Assembly (NCBI GenBank): GCA_902778535.1
Contig: CACYYG010000023.1
Span: 1-64,000, forward strand
Reading direction: 5' to 3'
Origin: an uncultured Prevotellaceae bacterium
GTDB lineage: Bacteria; Bacteroidota; Bacteroidia; Bacteroidales; Bacteroidaceae
Length of the DNA stretch: 64,000 bases
Part shown: piece by piece, positions 17,414 through 26,264 of the stretch
How the letters are laid out: every line of letters begins with the position of its first letter
Numbering within the stretch: the first letter of the stretch is position 1
Position numbers and translations under genes: made by a program
Notes under the pieces: model-generated
What the model was told of the DNA's origin: nothing
What the model saw: only the letters and a program-made list of their open reading frames with translations
Database searches by the model: none

Positions 17414-18514
17414 ATGGCATTAAAATGTGGTATTGTGGGACTGCCTAACGTGGGCAAGTCCACATTGTTCAACTGTCTGTCGAGCGCAAAGGCGCAGGCA
17501 GCCAATTTTCCCTTCTGTACAATAGAACCCAACGTGGGCGTCATCACCGTGCCCGACGAGCGACTGACGCGCCTGGCCGAGCTGGTACACCCGGGCCGCA
17601 TCGTGCCCGCCACGTGCGAGATAGTAGACATTGCCGGACTCGTCAAGGGTGCCTCGAAAGGTGAGGGACTGGGCAACAAGTTCCTCGGCAACATTCGTGA
17701 GACCGACGCCATCATACACGTGCTGCGCTGCTTCGAAGATGAGAACATCACGCACGTCGACGGTACCATCGACCCCATACGCGACAAGGAAATCATCGAC
17801 ACCGAGCTGCAATTGAAGGACCTCGAAACCATTGAGGGCCGCCTGGCTAAGACGGAGAAAGCCGCTGCTGCCGGCAACAAGGACGCCAAGACAGAGGTGA
17901 CTGTGCTGAAAGCCTACAAAGAAGTGTTGGATCAGGGCAAGAACGCCCGCGTGGTAGAGTTTGAGACGAAGGACGAACAGGACTGTGCCCGCAGTCTGTT
18001 CCTGCTGACATCGAAGCCCGTGCTCTATGTCTGCAATGTGGCTGAGCAGGATGCTAAGGACGGCAACGACTGGACGCGTAGGGTAGGGGAGCTGGCCAAG
18101 GAAGAAGGTGCCGAGATGATGGTCATCGCCGCCAAGACCGAGGAAGACATCGCCGAGCTGGAGAGCTACGAAGACAAACAGCTGTTCCTCGAGGAATTAG
18201 GCTTGGAAGAAAGCGGTGTCAACCGTCTCATCAAGAAAGCCTACGCCCTACTCAACCTCGAGACCTTCATCACCGCCGGCGAGATGGAGGTGAAGGCATG
18301 GACGTATAAGAAGGGTTGGAAAGCTCCGCAGTGTGCCGGCGTCATCCACACCGACTTCGAAAAAGGTTTTATACGCGCTGAGGTCATCAAGTACGACGAC
18401 TACATCAAGTACGGCTCCGAGGCTGCCGTGCGCGAAGCCGGCAAGATGGGTGTCGAGGGCAAGGACTACATCGTCCAGGACGGCGACATCATGCACTTCC
18501 GCTTCAATGTGTAG
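17414..18514 (+). CDS. ychF: Redox-regulated ATPase YchF (Obg-family)
   Basis: A universally conserved P-loop protein that binds ATP in preference to GTP and associates with ribosomes. G1 is GLPNVGKST (8-16), G3 is DIAGLVKGASKGEGLGN, a coiled-coil insert rich in Lys and Glu follows, and the C-terminal TGS domain includes ETFITAGEMEVKAWTYKKG and ends VQDGDIMHFRFNV, as expected. Length 366 is typical (E. coli 363). The variant NxxE in place of the G4 NKxD explains ATP use in this family. The stop overlaps the ATG of the next gene, so that regulator is probably translated from the same message. Confidence 0.95.
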   Translation: MALKCGIVGLPNVGKSTLFNCLSSAKAQAANFPFCTIEPNVGVITVPDERLTRLAELVHPGRIVPATCEIVDIAGLVKGASKGEGLGNKFLGNIRETDAIIHVLRCFEDENITHVDGTIDPIRDKEIIDTELQLKDLETIEGRLAKTEKAAAAGNKDAKTEVTVLKAYKEVLDQGKNARVVEFETKDEQDCARSLFLLTSKPVLYVCNVAEQDAKDGNDWTRRVGELAKEEGAEMMVIAAKTEEDIAELESYEDKQLFLEELGLEESGVNRLIKKAYALLNLETFITAGEMEVKAWTYKKGWKAPQCAGVIHTDFEKGFIRAEVIKYDDYIKYGSEAAVREAGKMGVEGKDYIVQDGDIMHFRFNV

Positions 18515-20165
18515 GCTTCTGCTTCCAACCCTGTTTCTATTATCATTTGCGATGCCGCTTGTCGCAGATGAGTGTCACATGCAGCCGCTACAGGTGGAGC
18601 GGCTGCCTAACCTGCATGTTGCACGGACAGGACACGAGGTGTTCTGTGAGAATGGCGAGGTGCTGGTGGTAGGAGGCCACACGTCGGGCTTCGTGCCCAC
18701 AGCCACGGCCGAATACTTCGCCGACGGACAGTGGCATCTGCTGCCTACGGTCTATACCCACGACCAGGGGCTTGGAATACAGCTGAAGTTAGGAGAGATA
18801 ATCGTGGCTGGCGGTCACGAGCAGCCTTTAGGCATCGGACAAACCTTTACACTGGAACGCTACAACCCCGCCAAACACACTTTCGAGGGCTACGGCTGCC
18901 TGGAGCTGAAGCGCTGTTTTGCCCAGGCATTAGAGATGGACAGCGGACGCGTCATCATCAGTGGCAACTGGTATGCCGACGACGCCATAGAACTGTTCGA
19001 CGGCAGCCGCCAGTGCCACTACGTCAAGAACGTGACACAGCACCGCGCGCTGCCCTATCTATTGCGCACCGCCAAGGACAATGCCATCATCTTCGGTAGC
19101 AAGGACCATCACGGCAATCCTTTCGACAGCATCATAATCGACCGCCTCCGCGGTGAGCCGTTCACCGACTCGCTGTTGACTATATGGCGACCTTATCATA
19201 ACGGAACAAGCCTGCATCCCTCCGATGCTTTTATCGGCGACGAGGCAAAGGAATACTATGCCTACTTGCTGAAGGTTGTCAACGACAGCGGGCAGGTAGC
19301 CATAGCCAAGGTGGAGGGCGAGGCCTTCGCATTGCTGCCTACCGCCACGCCCATCCCCATGCAAAGCCAGTGGGGGCCGCTGGCCTATTTCGGCTATCCC
19401 GTCGTCGACAGAGACAAAGAGGCTGTCTATCTGATGGCCTCAGGTAGCGAGACCGACCGCCGCCTCTACGTGCTGCGCATCGACTACACCACTGCGCCTT
19501 CGCCGCTCACCCTCTACTACACCGAGCCGCAGGACAGCATCGCGATGTGGCAGCCTGTGCTCACGCCCGATGGCAATCTTGTCATGGCCGGCGGACAAAC
19601 CGACAGCAACTTCACCCCGTCGGCAAGGGCACTGCTGCTGCGCTTAGGCGGAGCGCCACCTGCCGCCAGTGCTGTAGGGGCGTACCCCCGTGTACGTCCG
19701 TGGCTCGTCGTCCTGCTCGCAGCTGTGGCTCTTGCTGCCCTTGCCATACGCTACTACAAGAAGCGCCGCTCACGCCTGCAGCCTGTCGCTAAGAAAGGCG
19801 AACAGCAGGCAGGTGACAACGAGAAACTGATGCAGCGCATCTGTCAGCTCATGGAAAAGGAACAGTTCTACTTAAGGAACAACCTGAAGCTGCAAGACGT
19901 GGCCGACGCCCTGGGAACCAACCGCACCTACGTCTCCGACTGTATCAAAGCCTCGCAGTATGGCTCGTTCAACCAACTTATCAACACCTACCGTGTGAAC
20001 CATGCCATGCAACTGCTCAACCGCCAGCCCGACCTGAGGTCGGTCGAGGTGAGCACCCGTTGCGGTTTTGCCAACGATGCCACCTTCTTCCGTGCTTTCA
20101 AAGCCATAGCTGGCATGCCACCTAAGGAATGGCTGGCACAGCAGCGTACACCCGACAACGCCTGA
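18507..20165 (+). CDS. Membrane-anchored AraC regulator with kelch-like sensor domain
   Basis: I use the ATG at 18507 (MCRLLLPTLFLL), which overlaps the ychF stop and gives a signal peptide; a longer frame back to 18333 lies inside ychF and lacks one. After the signal, residues 20-380 form repeating beta blades with HTSGFVPTATAEYF, IIVAGGHEQP and LVMAGGQTDSN, a kelch or galactose-oxidase-like propeller. A membrane segment (RPWLVVLLAAVALAALAI, about 398-415) leads to a cytoplasmic AraC helix-turn-helix (about 445-545, ending GMPPKEWLAQQR). The layout suggests periplasmic sensing passed straight to DNA, without kinase or receiver. The ligand is unknown. Confidence 0.8.
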   Translation: MCRLLLPTLFLLSFAMPLVADECHMQPLQVERLPNLHVARTGHEVFCENGEVLVVGGHTSGFVPTATAEYFADGQWHLLPTVYTHDQGLGIQLKLGEIIVAGGHEQPLGIGQTFTLERYNPAKHTFEGYGCLELKRCFAQALEMDSGRVIISGNWYADDAIELFDGSRQCHYVKNVTQHRALPYLLRTAKDNAIIFGSKDHHGNPFDSIIIDRLRGEPFTDSLLTIWRPYHNGTSLHPSDAFIGDEAKEYYAYLLKVVNDSGQVAIAKVEGEAFALLPTATPIPMQSQWGPLAYFGYPVVDRDKEAVYLMASGSETDRRLYVLRIDYTTAPSPLTLYYTEPQDSIAMWQPVLTPDGNLVMAGGQTDSNFTPSARALLLRLGGAPPAASAVGAYPRVRPWLVVLLAAVALAALAIRYYKKRRSRLQPVAKKGEQQAGDNEKLMQRICQLMEKEQFYLRNNLKLQDVADALGTNRTYVSDCIKASQYGSFNQLINTYRVNHAMQLLNRQPDLRSVEVSTRCGFANDATFFRAFKAIAGMPPKEWLAQQRTPDNA

Positions 20166-20254
20166 CAAACACATATTGGCCTCTTTTTTACTTGCAAAAT
20201 CACAATTGTTAGTCATTTTTGTGATTTTGCAATTACTTTTCTCGCTTATCCAGC

Positions 20255-20262
20255 TATCTTTG
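20255..20262 (+). promoter_or_regulatory. Promoter of the four-gene membrane unit, -7 element
   Basis: TATCTTTG fits TAnnTTTG, 25 bases before the ATG at 20288. The nearest TTTG (20226-20229) is spaced 25 bases away, slightly long. Confidence 0.5.
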
Positions 20263-20287
20263 CGCATTATTTTAAAGACCGTTTAGA

Positions 20288-21001
20288 ATGAAAACCAAAC
20301 ATTTGCTATCTTTTTACGGCCTGTTTTTTTCCTTACTGTCATTGATTCTGATGACGGCATGTGGCCCAAAGCGTCCACATGCAAATGTCGATAACGAAAC
20401 AGAGACAGAAACCGAGGAGGATGAATGGAATGTCAACGGCGGCAATTCCGACCAGCCCATTATGGACGGCTGGACCTTTGAGATGGCTGCCGAGTTCTAT
20501 CTGGCTGATGAGTTGAACTACGATTATTCGCATGTGGTGAGAGAGGAGAGAGACTGGCTGACTCCCGACTCGCTGGCTAGCCTGACTCACGGCCATGTAC
20601 AGGTGAACATTCCCGTACAGCAGCAAGACACGAAGCCCCGCTTCGGTGTGACCTACCGTCAGCTAGACACTGGCGGCACCATCACCTTTAGCGGCGCTCC
20701 GTCGGGGCAGCCCACCCGCTATGGCGACACACTCCAAGCCATCGGCGAGGCCACCTTCCAATTCAAGGATGCCTTGTACGACTATCAGACAGAGTCCTAC
20801 ACCGCCTATGTGCAGAGCCGTGGGAAGGGCCTCTACACCCTCTATCGCATGGAAGGGAGCCGCGACCCCGATACCAGGGAGTGGCGCGACCACAGCAACC
20901 CGGCGTGGTATCCTGTCATTATCTCCGTCTATCCTCAAGGCGACAGTCTGGTCATCAGCCGTGGCATGAGAGCACTTGAAATCTTCGTTCCTGAACAATA
21001 G
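20288..21001 (+). CDS. Lipoprotein of unknown function, paralogue of the gene at 21537
   Basis: The signal peptide ends LILMTACGPK, a lipobox with the lipidated Cys near residue 26. An acidic linker (ETETETEEDEW) follows, then a globular part. The segment AYVQSRGKGLYTLYRMEG closely matches YNVQSRGKGIYTFWYMQE in the lipoprotein two genes downstream, and both end with a VYP...ILITRG-type strand, so the two are diverged duplicates. No known domain is recognised. First gene of a tight unit (gaps 3, 10 and 8 bases) ending in the giant protein; a surface or periplasmic partner role is inferred. Confidence 0.75.
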   Translation: MKTKHLLSFYGLFFSLLSLILMTACGPKRPHANVDNETETETEEDEWNVNGGNSDQPIMDGWTFEMAAEFYLADELNYDYSHVVREERDWLTPDSLASLTHGHVQVNIPVQQQDTKPRFGVTYRQLDTGGTITFSGAPSGQPTRYGDTLQAIGEATFQFKDALYDYQTESYTAYVQSRGKGLYTLYRMEGSRDPDTREWRDHSNPAWYPVIISVYPQGDSLVISRGMRALEIFVPEQ

Positions 21002-21004
21002 CCA

Positions 21005-21526
21005 ATGCATAAATATTTCGGATACGGTGACTTATTCTGCTGGAATTGCGGCAAGAGAATACACAAGAAGAAGCGGAAGTGCCCCCACTGCGGCGCCTAC
21101 TATAACGACCTGAGCAAGCCTGTGGAGAAACGGGTGAAGGCGAAGACGTGGCTGGGACCAATGCATCGCACGTTCATCAAGAATCTGCTGATTTATGTGC
21201 TGTGGTGCCTCATCTTCGCCGGAGGCTGGTGCTGCATCATGTACTTCGTGATGGACGTCACGTTTGAGGAACAGTGGCTCGTCTATGTCATCCTTTGGGC
21301 CTTCTGGATTATCTGGCTCATCTTCTTCGTCCTCGGCAAGATTGGCCGTGTGACCAAAGCCCGAATGGCCACCGGCCTACCGAAGGGAAATGTGAAGTGC
21401 TGCATGTGTGGTGCCGAAATGAATAAAAAACAAAACTATTGCAGCCACTGTGGCACCGTGCTCTATATCAAACACTCCGACGACGATGTTGCCGTAAAGT
21501 CTGCCAAAACAAATACAAAAAAATAA
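21005..21526 (+). CDS. Two-zinc-ribbon membrane protein
   Basis: One zinc ribbon at each end: FCWNCGKR...CPHCGAYY (12-38) and CCMCGAEM...CSHCGTVLY (about 137-157), four Cys each. Between them lie two membrane segments (about 58-80 and 90-112) rich in Trp and Ile. Both ribbons would face the same side, most likely the cytoplasm given the Lys/Arg-rich flanks (HKKKRK, EKRVKAK). The function is unknown; zinc ribbons next to membrane helices often recruit or tether partners. It sits 3 bases after the first lipoprotein stop, within the four-gene unit. Confidence 0.75.
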   Translation: MHKYFGYGDLFCWNCGKRIHKKKRKCPHCGAYYNDLSKPVEKRVKAKTWLGPMHRTFIKNLLIYVLWCLIFAGGWCCIMYFVMDVTFEEQWLVYVILWAFWIIWLIFFVLGKIGRVTKARMATGLPKGNVKCCMCGAEMNKKQNYCSHCGTVLYIKHSDDDVAVKSAKTNTKK

Positions 21527-21536
21527 TTGCATTATC

Positions 21537-22160
21537 ATGACAAAACAATTGTACACACTTCTTGTAGTGCTGCCCGCATTGCTGTTCACCTTTGAATTGA
21601 CCGCCTGTGACCCTAAGGATGCCAACGCCGTGCACGTGCTTGAAGGACTGCTGAACAGTCCCGATGGACAGTCGATGAGTGCCGACGAGCTGGCCGACAT
21701 TTCGTCCACATCGGGCCAGAAAATACGAGGCAGCGGTGCCGAGGTTCATCTGCCCATTACCAATGCCGACACGCGACCCGTCGACGGAGCCTATTATAAG
21801 GCCGACGACGGCACCACGCTGCGCTTCACACTCGGCGACGGGCCAGACACGCTGCGTACCGTTGCCACCGTCGACGTGGAGTGGCATCAGGACCAGTGGG
21901 GACACTCCTTCGCTCCGGAAAAGGAGCCAGTGTACATGAGCTACAACGTGCAGTCGCGCGGCAAGGGCATCTACACCTTCTGGTATATGCAGGAGCAGTA
22001 TGAAGCCGGACATCCCATTCTCGACGAGCAGGGCGACACCCTGCGTGCACCGTTCTTCGAAGGGATGCTTGTCTTTGTCTATCCCGATGCCGAGAAGATT
22101 CTTATCACCCGAGGACATCCTGACACAGAGCACACATATTCTGTGAAAAATGGCAAGTGA
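21537..22160 (+). CDS. Second lipoprotein of the unit
   Basis: The signal peptide ends TFELTACDPK, a lipobox. The body shares the QSRGKGxYT motif and a VFVYPDAEKILITRG ending with the lipoprotein at 20288, indicating duplication, but it lacks that gene's acidic linker. It has an Asp-rich N-terminal third and no recognised domain. Its stop overlaps a possible GTG start of the giant gene (GTGA) and lies 8 bases before that gene's ATG, so the two are translationally close. Confidence 0.75.
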   Translation: MTKQLYTLLVVLPALLFTFELTACDPKDANAVHVLEGLLNSPDGQSMSADELADISSTSGQKIRGSGAEVHLPITNADTRPVDGAYYKADDGTTLRFTLGDGPDTLRTVATVDVEWHQDQWGHSFAPEKEPVYMSYNVQSRGKGIYTFWYMQEQYEAGHPILDEQGDTLRAPFFEGMLVFVYPDAEKILITRGHPDTEHTYSVKNGK

Positions 22161-22168
22161 AAAGTAAA

Positions 22169-25100
22169 ATGGCTACAAAGAATTCCCTCCTGTCCAGCAT
22201 TATTATTCTGCTGATGCTGTTGGTGATACCGACTGCCGGACATACTGTGTCAGACGTATTTGATTATACTTTTAGCGATGGCAGAATTCTTTCGCTTCGA
22301 TATAGCTTTTCCGGTGAAGATATTGAATTGGAACAAAAGACTGAAAGCCAAGCTTACTATAAAGGATGGATAGAAAAAGGAGGTACATTCACTGCGTCAG
22401 CAACCATTTCCGGGTCAGATGGCTATGCTATCCGTATGGGCTGCAAATTCTATGACAAGCATCGTCGCAAAATTGATGAGAAATATGACGGGGGCAGCAA
22501 CAACTATTCCTGTTCGTTTACAATGCCCGAGGATGCAGTAGAGGCTGAATGTTATATTGAGTCCGTCGGTTGTCTCGCAGAGATTCATTACCGGGTTATC
22601 AGTGAATCCACATCCACCATCATTGACGATGATGATGGTGATGGTGATGGTGACGACGAGGAAGAGGAAGATGAGGACGACGAAGATGACGAGGAAGGCG
22701 ACGACTACGAGGAGGACAACGATGCGGAGGAGGAGGCCGGCATCAAGGACTACATCATTCCCATTTCTGTCGGTGTATTGCTTCTTGGCGGCGGTGCAGT
22801 AGTGGCCAACAACCAGCGTAAGAAGAAAAAGAAGGACAAGAAGAAGGACAAGAAAAAGAAAGACGATGAGGATAATCAGTCCGACCAGCTTGAGATGAGG
22901 CTCCACAAAGCCTTTGGCGACACGCTGATACAGGGCGGCAACTCAGAATACGTCTATGCCTGCATCATACGTCATCCTACAAATGGCGCCAAGTATGTTG
23001 ACAACGAACTGACCAGCCGTATTCAGATAAGCGCTGGCGACCAGTACATGGCAGTAGAGGAAAAGGGCGTGGTGAACGGCTGGAAGAGTGCCATCGTTCA
23101 GGCACCCGAAAACCAGGATCCGCCCGAGGAAGGCATTGTCAAATTCCGTTTGGCATCGGCCGAGGCCAGCTACACCAACAACATTCACTTCCGCATCATG
23201 AAGAGCGGCATCCTCTTTGCCCAGGAGAACCTCACGCTGCCCGCACGCTATGAAAAAGAGGTGCGTCTGCCGTTTGTGGCTGTTGGCATGAACGACGGTA
23301 GCGCAAAAGTCAAGATTACCATCACCGAGGAGAAAGGCGGCGCCGAGACAAAGGACTACAGTGTTAAAGTGGAGTGGAATGCCACCAACAAGGTCTATGA
23401 GGCTGTCATCAAGGACCTTTGCCAGAACGAGAAGGACGATGAGGGCGTGCCTGGCAACTTCATTGGTTATAAGATAAACATCGAGGCCACCAATGACAAG
23501 AAGCGTACGGTGAAAGGCGACCTGCCGCTCTATCGTTACTACATGGGACTGGTGCTGAATATTTATCCCGAGGTACATTGCTACTTAGAGGAGCACAACC
23601 CCATGCGCCACGAGCTGGTGCAGACGCCGATAATTCGCAACGGAAAAGAGTATGTGCCTGCCGAGAACAAGTGCCTGCTGAAGCTCTACGACTGGGACGA
23701 GGAGAAGCACGCTATCTACGTCATCGACCCCGAACCCGTCGACTTGAAGTTTACCCTGAAGGAGCTGGACGAGATTGGCGGCATACAGGGTGCCTATCAA
23801 GACATTTTCAGCTCGTCACACATGCAGGCCGGACTCGAGATGGCGCTGCCTGGCATGATAGGCATGGCCGGCATAAGCGACCTTGTCGTAGATGCCCATA
23901 ACACCGTCATTAGCGAGCGTCAAGCCGAACAGCAGAAACACCTTGAGCAGCAGAAGATGATAGAGGGCTTGGGACTGTCGCTGCAGGCCCGATGGAACTC
24001 TGCTGGCGAAGGACACATGTACTACATCCTCAGTTGCCGCAAAGGTATGCTGAAAGCGCCCAACCGCTTCAATACCGTGGTAGAGGTAACCGCCCTGCAC
24101 AATGGACAGACCTACACCTACAAGCGTGTGGTGCAGCTGATGTCTCAGCCACGGCGTTCAAAGAGCGACCCGAGCTATGACTACGCCCTCAAGCGCGACA
24201 AGGAAATCATGGAGGAACTGTTTAAGATTGAGAAAGCCATCCAGCTGGCCGGATTGAGCATACGACTGGCACCACTGGTAGCTTTCATCGACCTGCAGCA
24301 CGACTACTATAAAGCGGACTTCGGCTACGATGAAGAAAACTTCAATAACATCTGCAAGACATACGCTGCCGTCATGGACAGAGAGGCGCAGGAGGCAAAC
24401 GAGGCGGCGAAGGAGCCCGAGGGCCTGTTCAACATCACGATGGACTGGATAATGCGCATCGACCGCAATCTCCATGACATGCAAAGTACCATGCACGATG
24501 TAGTATTAGTAGACAAGGTTCCGCTGTTAGGCTGGAGCATACGGCTTGATGTGGTTTGGCGTGTGAGCTTTGGCTTAGGCACCTTCGGCATGTCTGAGAT
24601 GGCATTCATGCTCATCGAGATTCCTGCCGAGATGAAGAAATACGTTGACAGGGGAGGTGATAGTGCATGGGGTGCGTTCTACGTTGGTGCGAAGATAGCC
24701 ACCGAGGCCTACATCATGGAAGCCTATGCGGCAGCAAAGATGCTTGGAGCCAAGGCCATCGCCAAAGGTGTGGGAAAAGGTGCCAAAGGTATGTGGCAAA
24801 TGACAAAGGGCGTCACACGTGGCGGCATGTGGGAGCTGGGAAAGGAGACGTGGAATGTCATGGCCAAAGAGGTCGTCACCGGCGTCAAAGGCTGGGCCCT
24901 TGCGCAGACCTCATGGAATAAGGGCATGCTTGAGAATTCTGCCCAGGAATACGCCAAGAAAATGATGGACAACCTCAGAGGCAATCCCAACAGCCGTCTC
25001 AGCGCTGCCGAGCGTGTCGCACAACGTCAGGCCATGCGCAACATCGAGAACCTGCAGACCATCACCGAGATGTGCAACATCAACCCCACGAAGGCCAACC

Positions 25101-26086
25101 TGCAGCTGAAGAACAAAATCGTATTGGAGTGCCAGGCCGACAAGATGACTATGGCGCTTATGAAGAACGACAAGCTCCTGGCCAACAACCGGCTGCTGAA
25201 GGGTGTGAACTTCCAAGCCACCAGGGCCAAGTTCAACCACGTCATGAAGTCCATCTACGACGAGGTGGATAAGAATATGCTCAGAGATCTGTCGGAGGCT
25301 ACTAAAGTGCCCATGGAAAAGATAAAGATTATGCGCACATCTTCATCCAACGGCAGCGACCTGCTTTTGGGAAAGACCACCACCTTCGACCGCGACGTCA
25401 CCTACTACTATGTCAAGGACGGCAAGGTGTACTACTTCGACCAGACGCTCACCGAGCAGCTCTATGCCAAGAACTTCCGTAATACCATCGTGAAGAGGAC
25501 AACGGGGGGCGTACCAGAAATCATCGACCTCTCGCAGCTAACGCCGCAAGAGCTGACACGATGGAAGGCACTGGAAGCACAGCGCGGCTATGACATCCTG
25601 AAGCTATATGACCAGACGCCGCTCGAAGACATCTTCGGCCATGCCGAGAGCTATGGCGTTGACGTTCAGCGCTTGGTCAACCCGACCCTACGCGGCGAAG
25701 ACCTGTTAGACCCGCACAAGGTGGCAAAGACCATGATGGAGAAAGGACAGAGCAGATTTAATGATGCCCATAAACTTTGGGCGAAGGCCGACGGCATGCC
25801 CGAGGGTCTGGCCCGCGACAGAATGTACTGCCGTGCCATTGGCGAGATGAGGGAAGGCTGCCGTCAGCAGGTAAAGGTGTTCGACATCCTCTGCGACCGC
25901 GACCGCATACGCAATGTTTTTACCGTCGTTCCAGAAGACCTGCGAAAGGCTGTAGAACTCATGCGCACACTGTCAGAAACCCCCAGTGCAACGCTCAGTA
26001 AGGTGGAAGAGGGCTTAGGAAAACTGGGCTTCACCATGGAGAGTGTCACGAAGGCTACATACGAACTTTGCATCAAAATTGGATAA
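22169..26086 (+). CDS. Giant membrane protein with charge-block anchor and toxin-like C-terminus
   Basis: About 1305 residues. I chose the ATG at 22169; a GTG at 22157 overlaps the upstream stop and would add four residues. Order: signal peptide, a beta-rich domain (30-145), an Asp/Glu run (about 152-190), one membrane helix (IPISVGVLLLGGGAVVA), a Lys run (about 215-237), beta domains (240-560), then helical regions with hydrophobic Gly/Ala/Lys patches (AKAIAKGVGKGAKGMW) like those before polymorphic-toxin domains. Near 1062-1078, GS-x9-FDRDV resembles the GS...DxD core of nucleotidyltransferases. I do not recognise the family; an effector or stress-structure role is a hypothesis. The charge pattern puts the large part in the cytoplasm. 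Confidence 0.75.
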   Translation: MATKNSLLSSIIILLMLLVIPTAGHTVSDVFDYTFSDGRILSLRYSFSGEDIELEQKTESQAYYKGWIEKGGTFTASATISGSDGYAIRMGCKFYDKHRRKIDEKYDGGSNNYSCSFTMPEDAVEAECYIESVGCLAEIHYRVISESTSTIIDDDDGDGDGDDEEEEDEDDEDDEEGDDYEEDNDAEEEAGIKDYIIPISVGVLLLGGGAVVANNQRKKKKKDKKKDKKKKDDEDNQSDQLEMRLHKAFGDTLIQGGNSEYVYACIIRHPTNGAKYVDNELTSRIQISAGDQYMAVEEKGVVNGWKSAIVQAPENQDPPEEGIVKFRLASAEASYTNNIHFRIMKSGILFAQENLTLPARYEKEVRLPFVAVGMNDGSAKVKITITEEKGGAETKDYSVKVEWNATNKVYEAVIKDLCQNEKDDEGVPGNFIGYKINIEATNDKKRTVKGDLPLYRYYMGLVLNIYPEVHCYLEEHNPMRHELVQTPIIRNGKEYVPAENKCLLKLYDWDEEKHAIYVIDPEPVDLKFTLKELDEIGGIQGAYQDIFSSSHMQAGLEMALPGMIGMAGISDLVVDAHNTVISERQAEQQKHLEQQKMIEGLGLSLQARWNSAGEGHMYYILSCRKGMLKAPNRFNTVVEVTALHNGQTYTYKRVVQLMSQPRRSKSDPSYDYALKRDKEIMEELFKIEKAIQLAGLSIRLAPLVAFIDLQHDYYKADFGYDEENFNNICKTYAAVMDREAQEANEAAKEPEGLFNITMDWIMRIDRNLHDMQSTMHDVVLVDKVPLLGWSIRLDVVWRVSFGLGTFGMSEMAFMLIEIPAEMKKYVDRGGDSAWGAFYVGAKIATEAYIMEAYAAAKMLGAKAIAKGVGKGAKGMWQMTKGVTRGGMWELGKETWNVMAKEVVTGVKGWALAQTSWNKGMLENSAQEYAKKMMDNLRGNPNSRLSAAERVAQRQAMRNIENLQTITEMCNINPTKANLQLKNKIVLECQADKMTMALMKNDKLLANNRLLKGVNFQATRAKFNHVMKSIYDEVDKNMLRDLSEATKVPMEKIKIMRTSSSNGSDLLLGKTTTFDRDVTYYYVKDGKVYYFDQTLTEQLYAKNFRNTIVKRTTGGVPEIIDLSQLTPQELTRWKALEAQRGYDILKLYDQTPLEDIFGHAESYGVDVQRLVNPTLRGEDLLDPHKVAKTMMEKGQSRFNDAHKLWAKADGMPEGLARDRMYCRAIGEMREGCRQQVKVFDILCDRDRIRNVFTVVPEDLRKAVELMRTLSETPSATLSKVEEGLGKLGFTMESVTKATYELCIKIG

Positions 26087-26248
26087 TCATGGAAAGTTGC
26101 GGTAGAAGGTGAGTTATAGATAGTTTTTTACAAAAATGACAATCAACCACCCTCTATTTTTAAAAATTTCGAGCCTATAAATAATCTCACGTAAATATAA
26201 TAGGTGCAAAAAAGGCATTGGAATCTTGCATATGTCTCATGAATTGAG

Positions 26249-26256
26249 TACCTTTG
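26249..26256 (+). promoter_or_regulatory. lgt promoter, almost leaderless
   Basis: TACCTTTG (TAnnTTTG) with TTG 20 bases upstream (26226-26228). It lies inside the longest possible lgt frame and only 8 bases before the ATG at 26265, implying a leader of very few bases. Confidence 0.5.
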
Positions 26257-26264
26257 CCGCCGAC

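Noticed and set aside
18333-18506. N-terminal extension of the kelch/AraC regulator into ychF
   Set aside because: The extension is Ser/Thr/Arg-rich shadow of ychF and would hide the signal peptide beginning at 18507.
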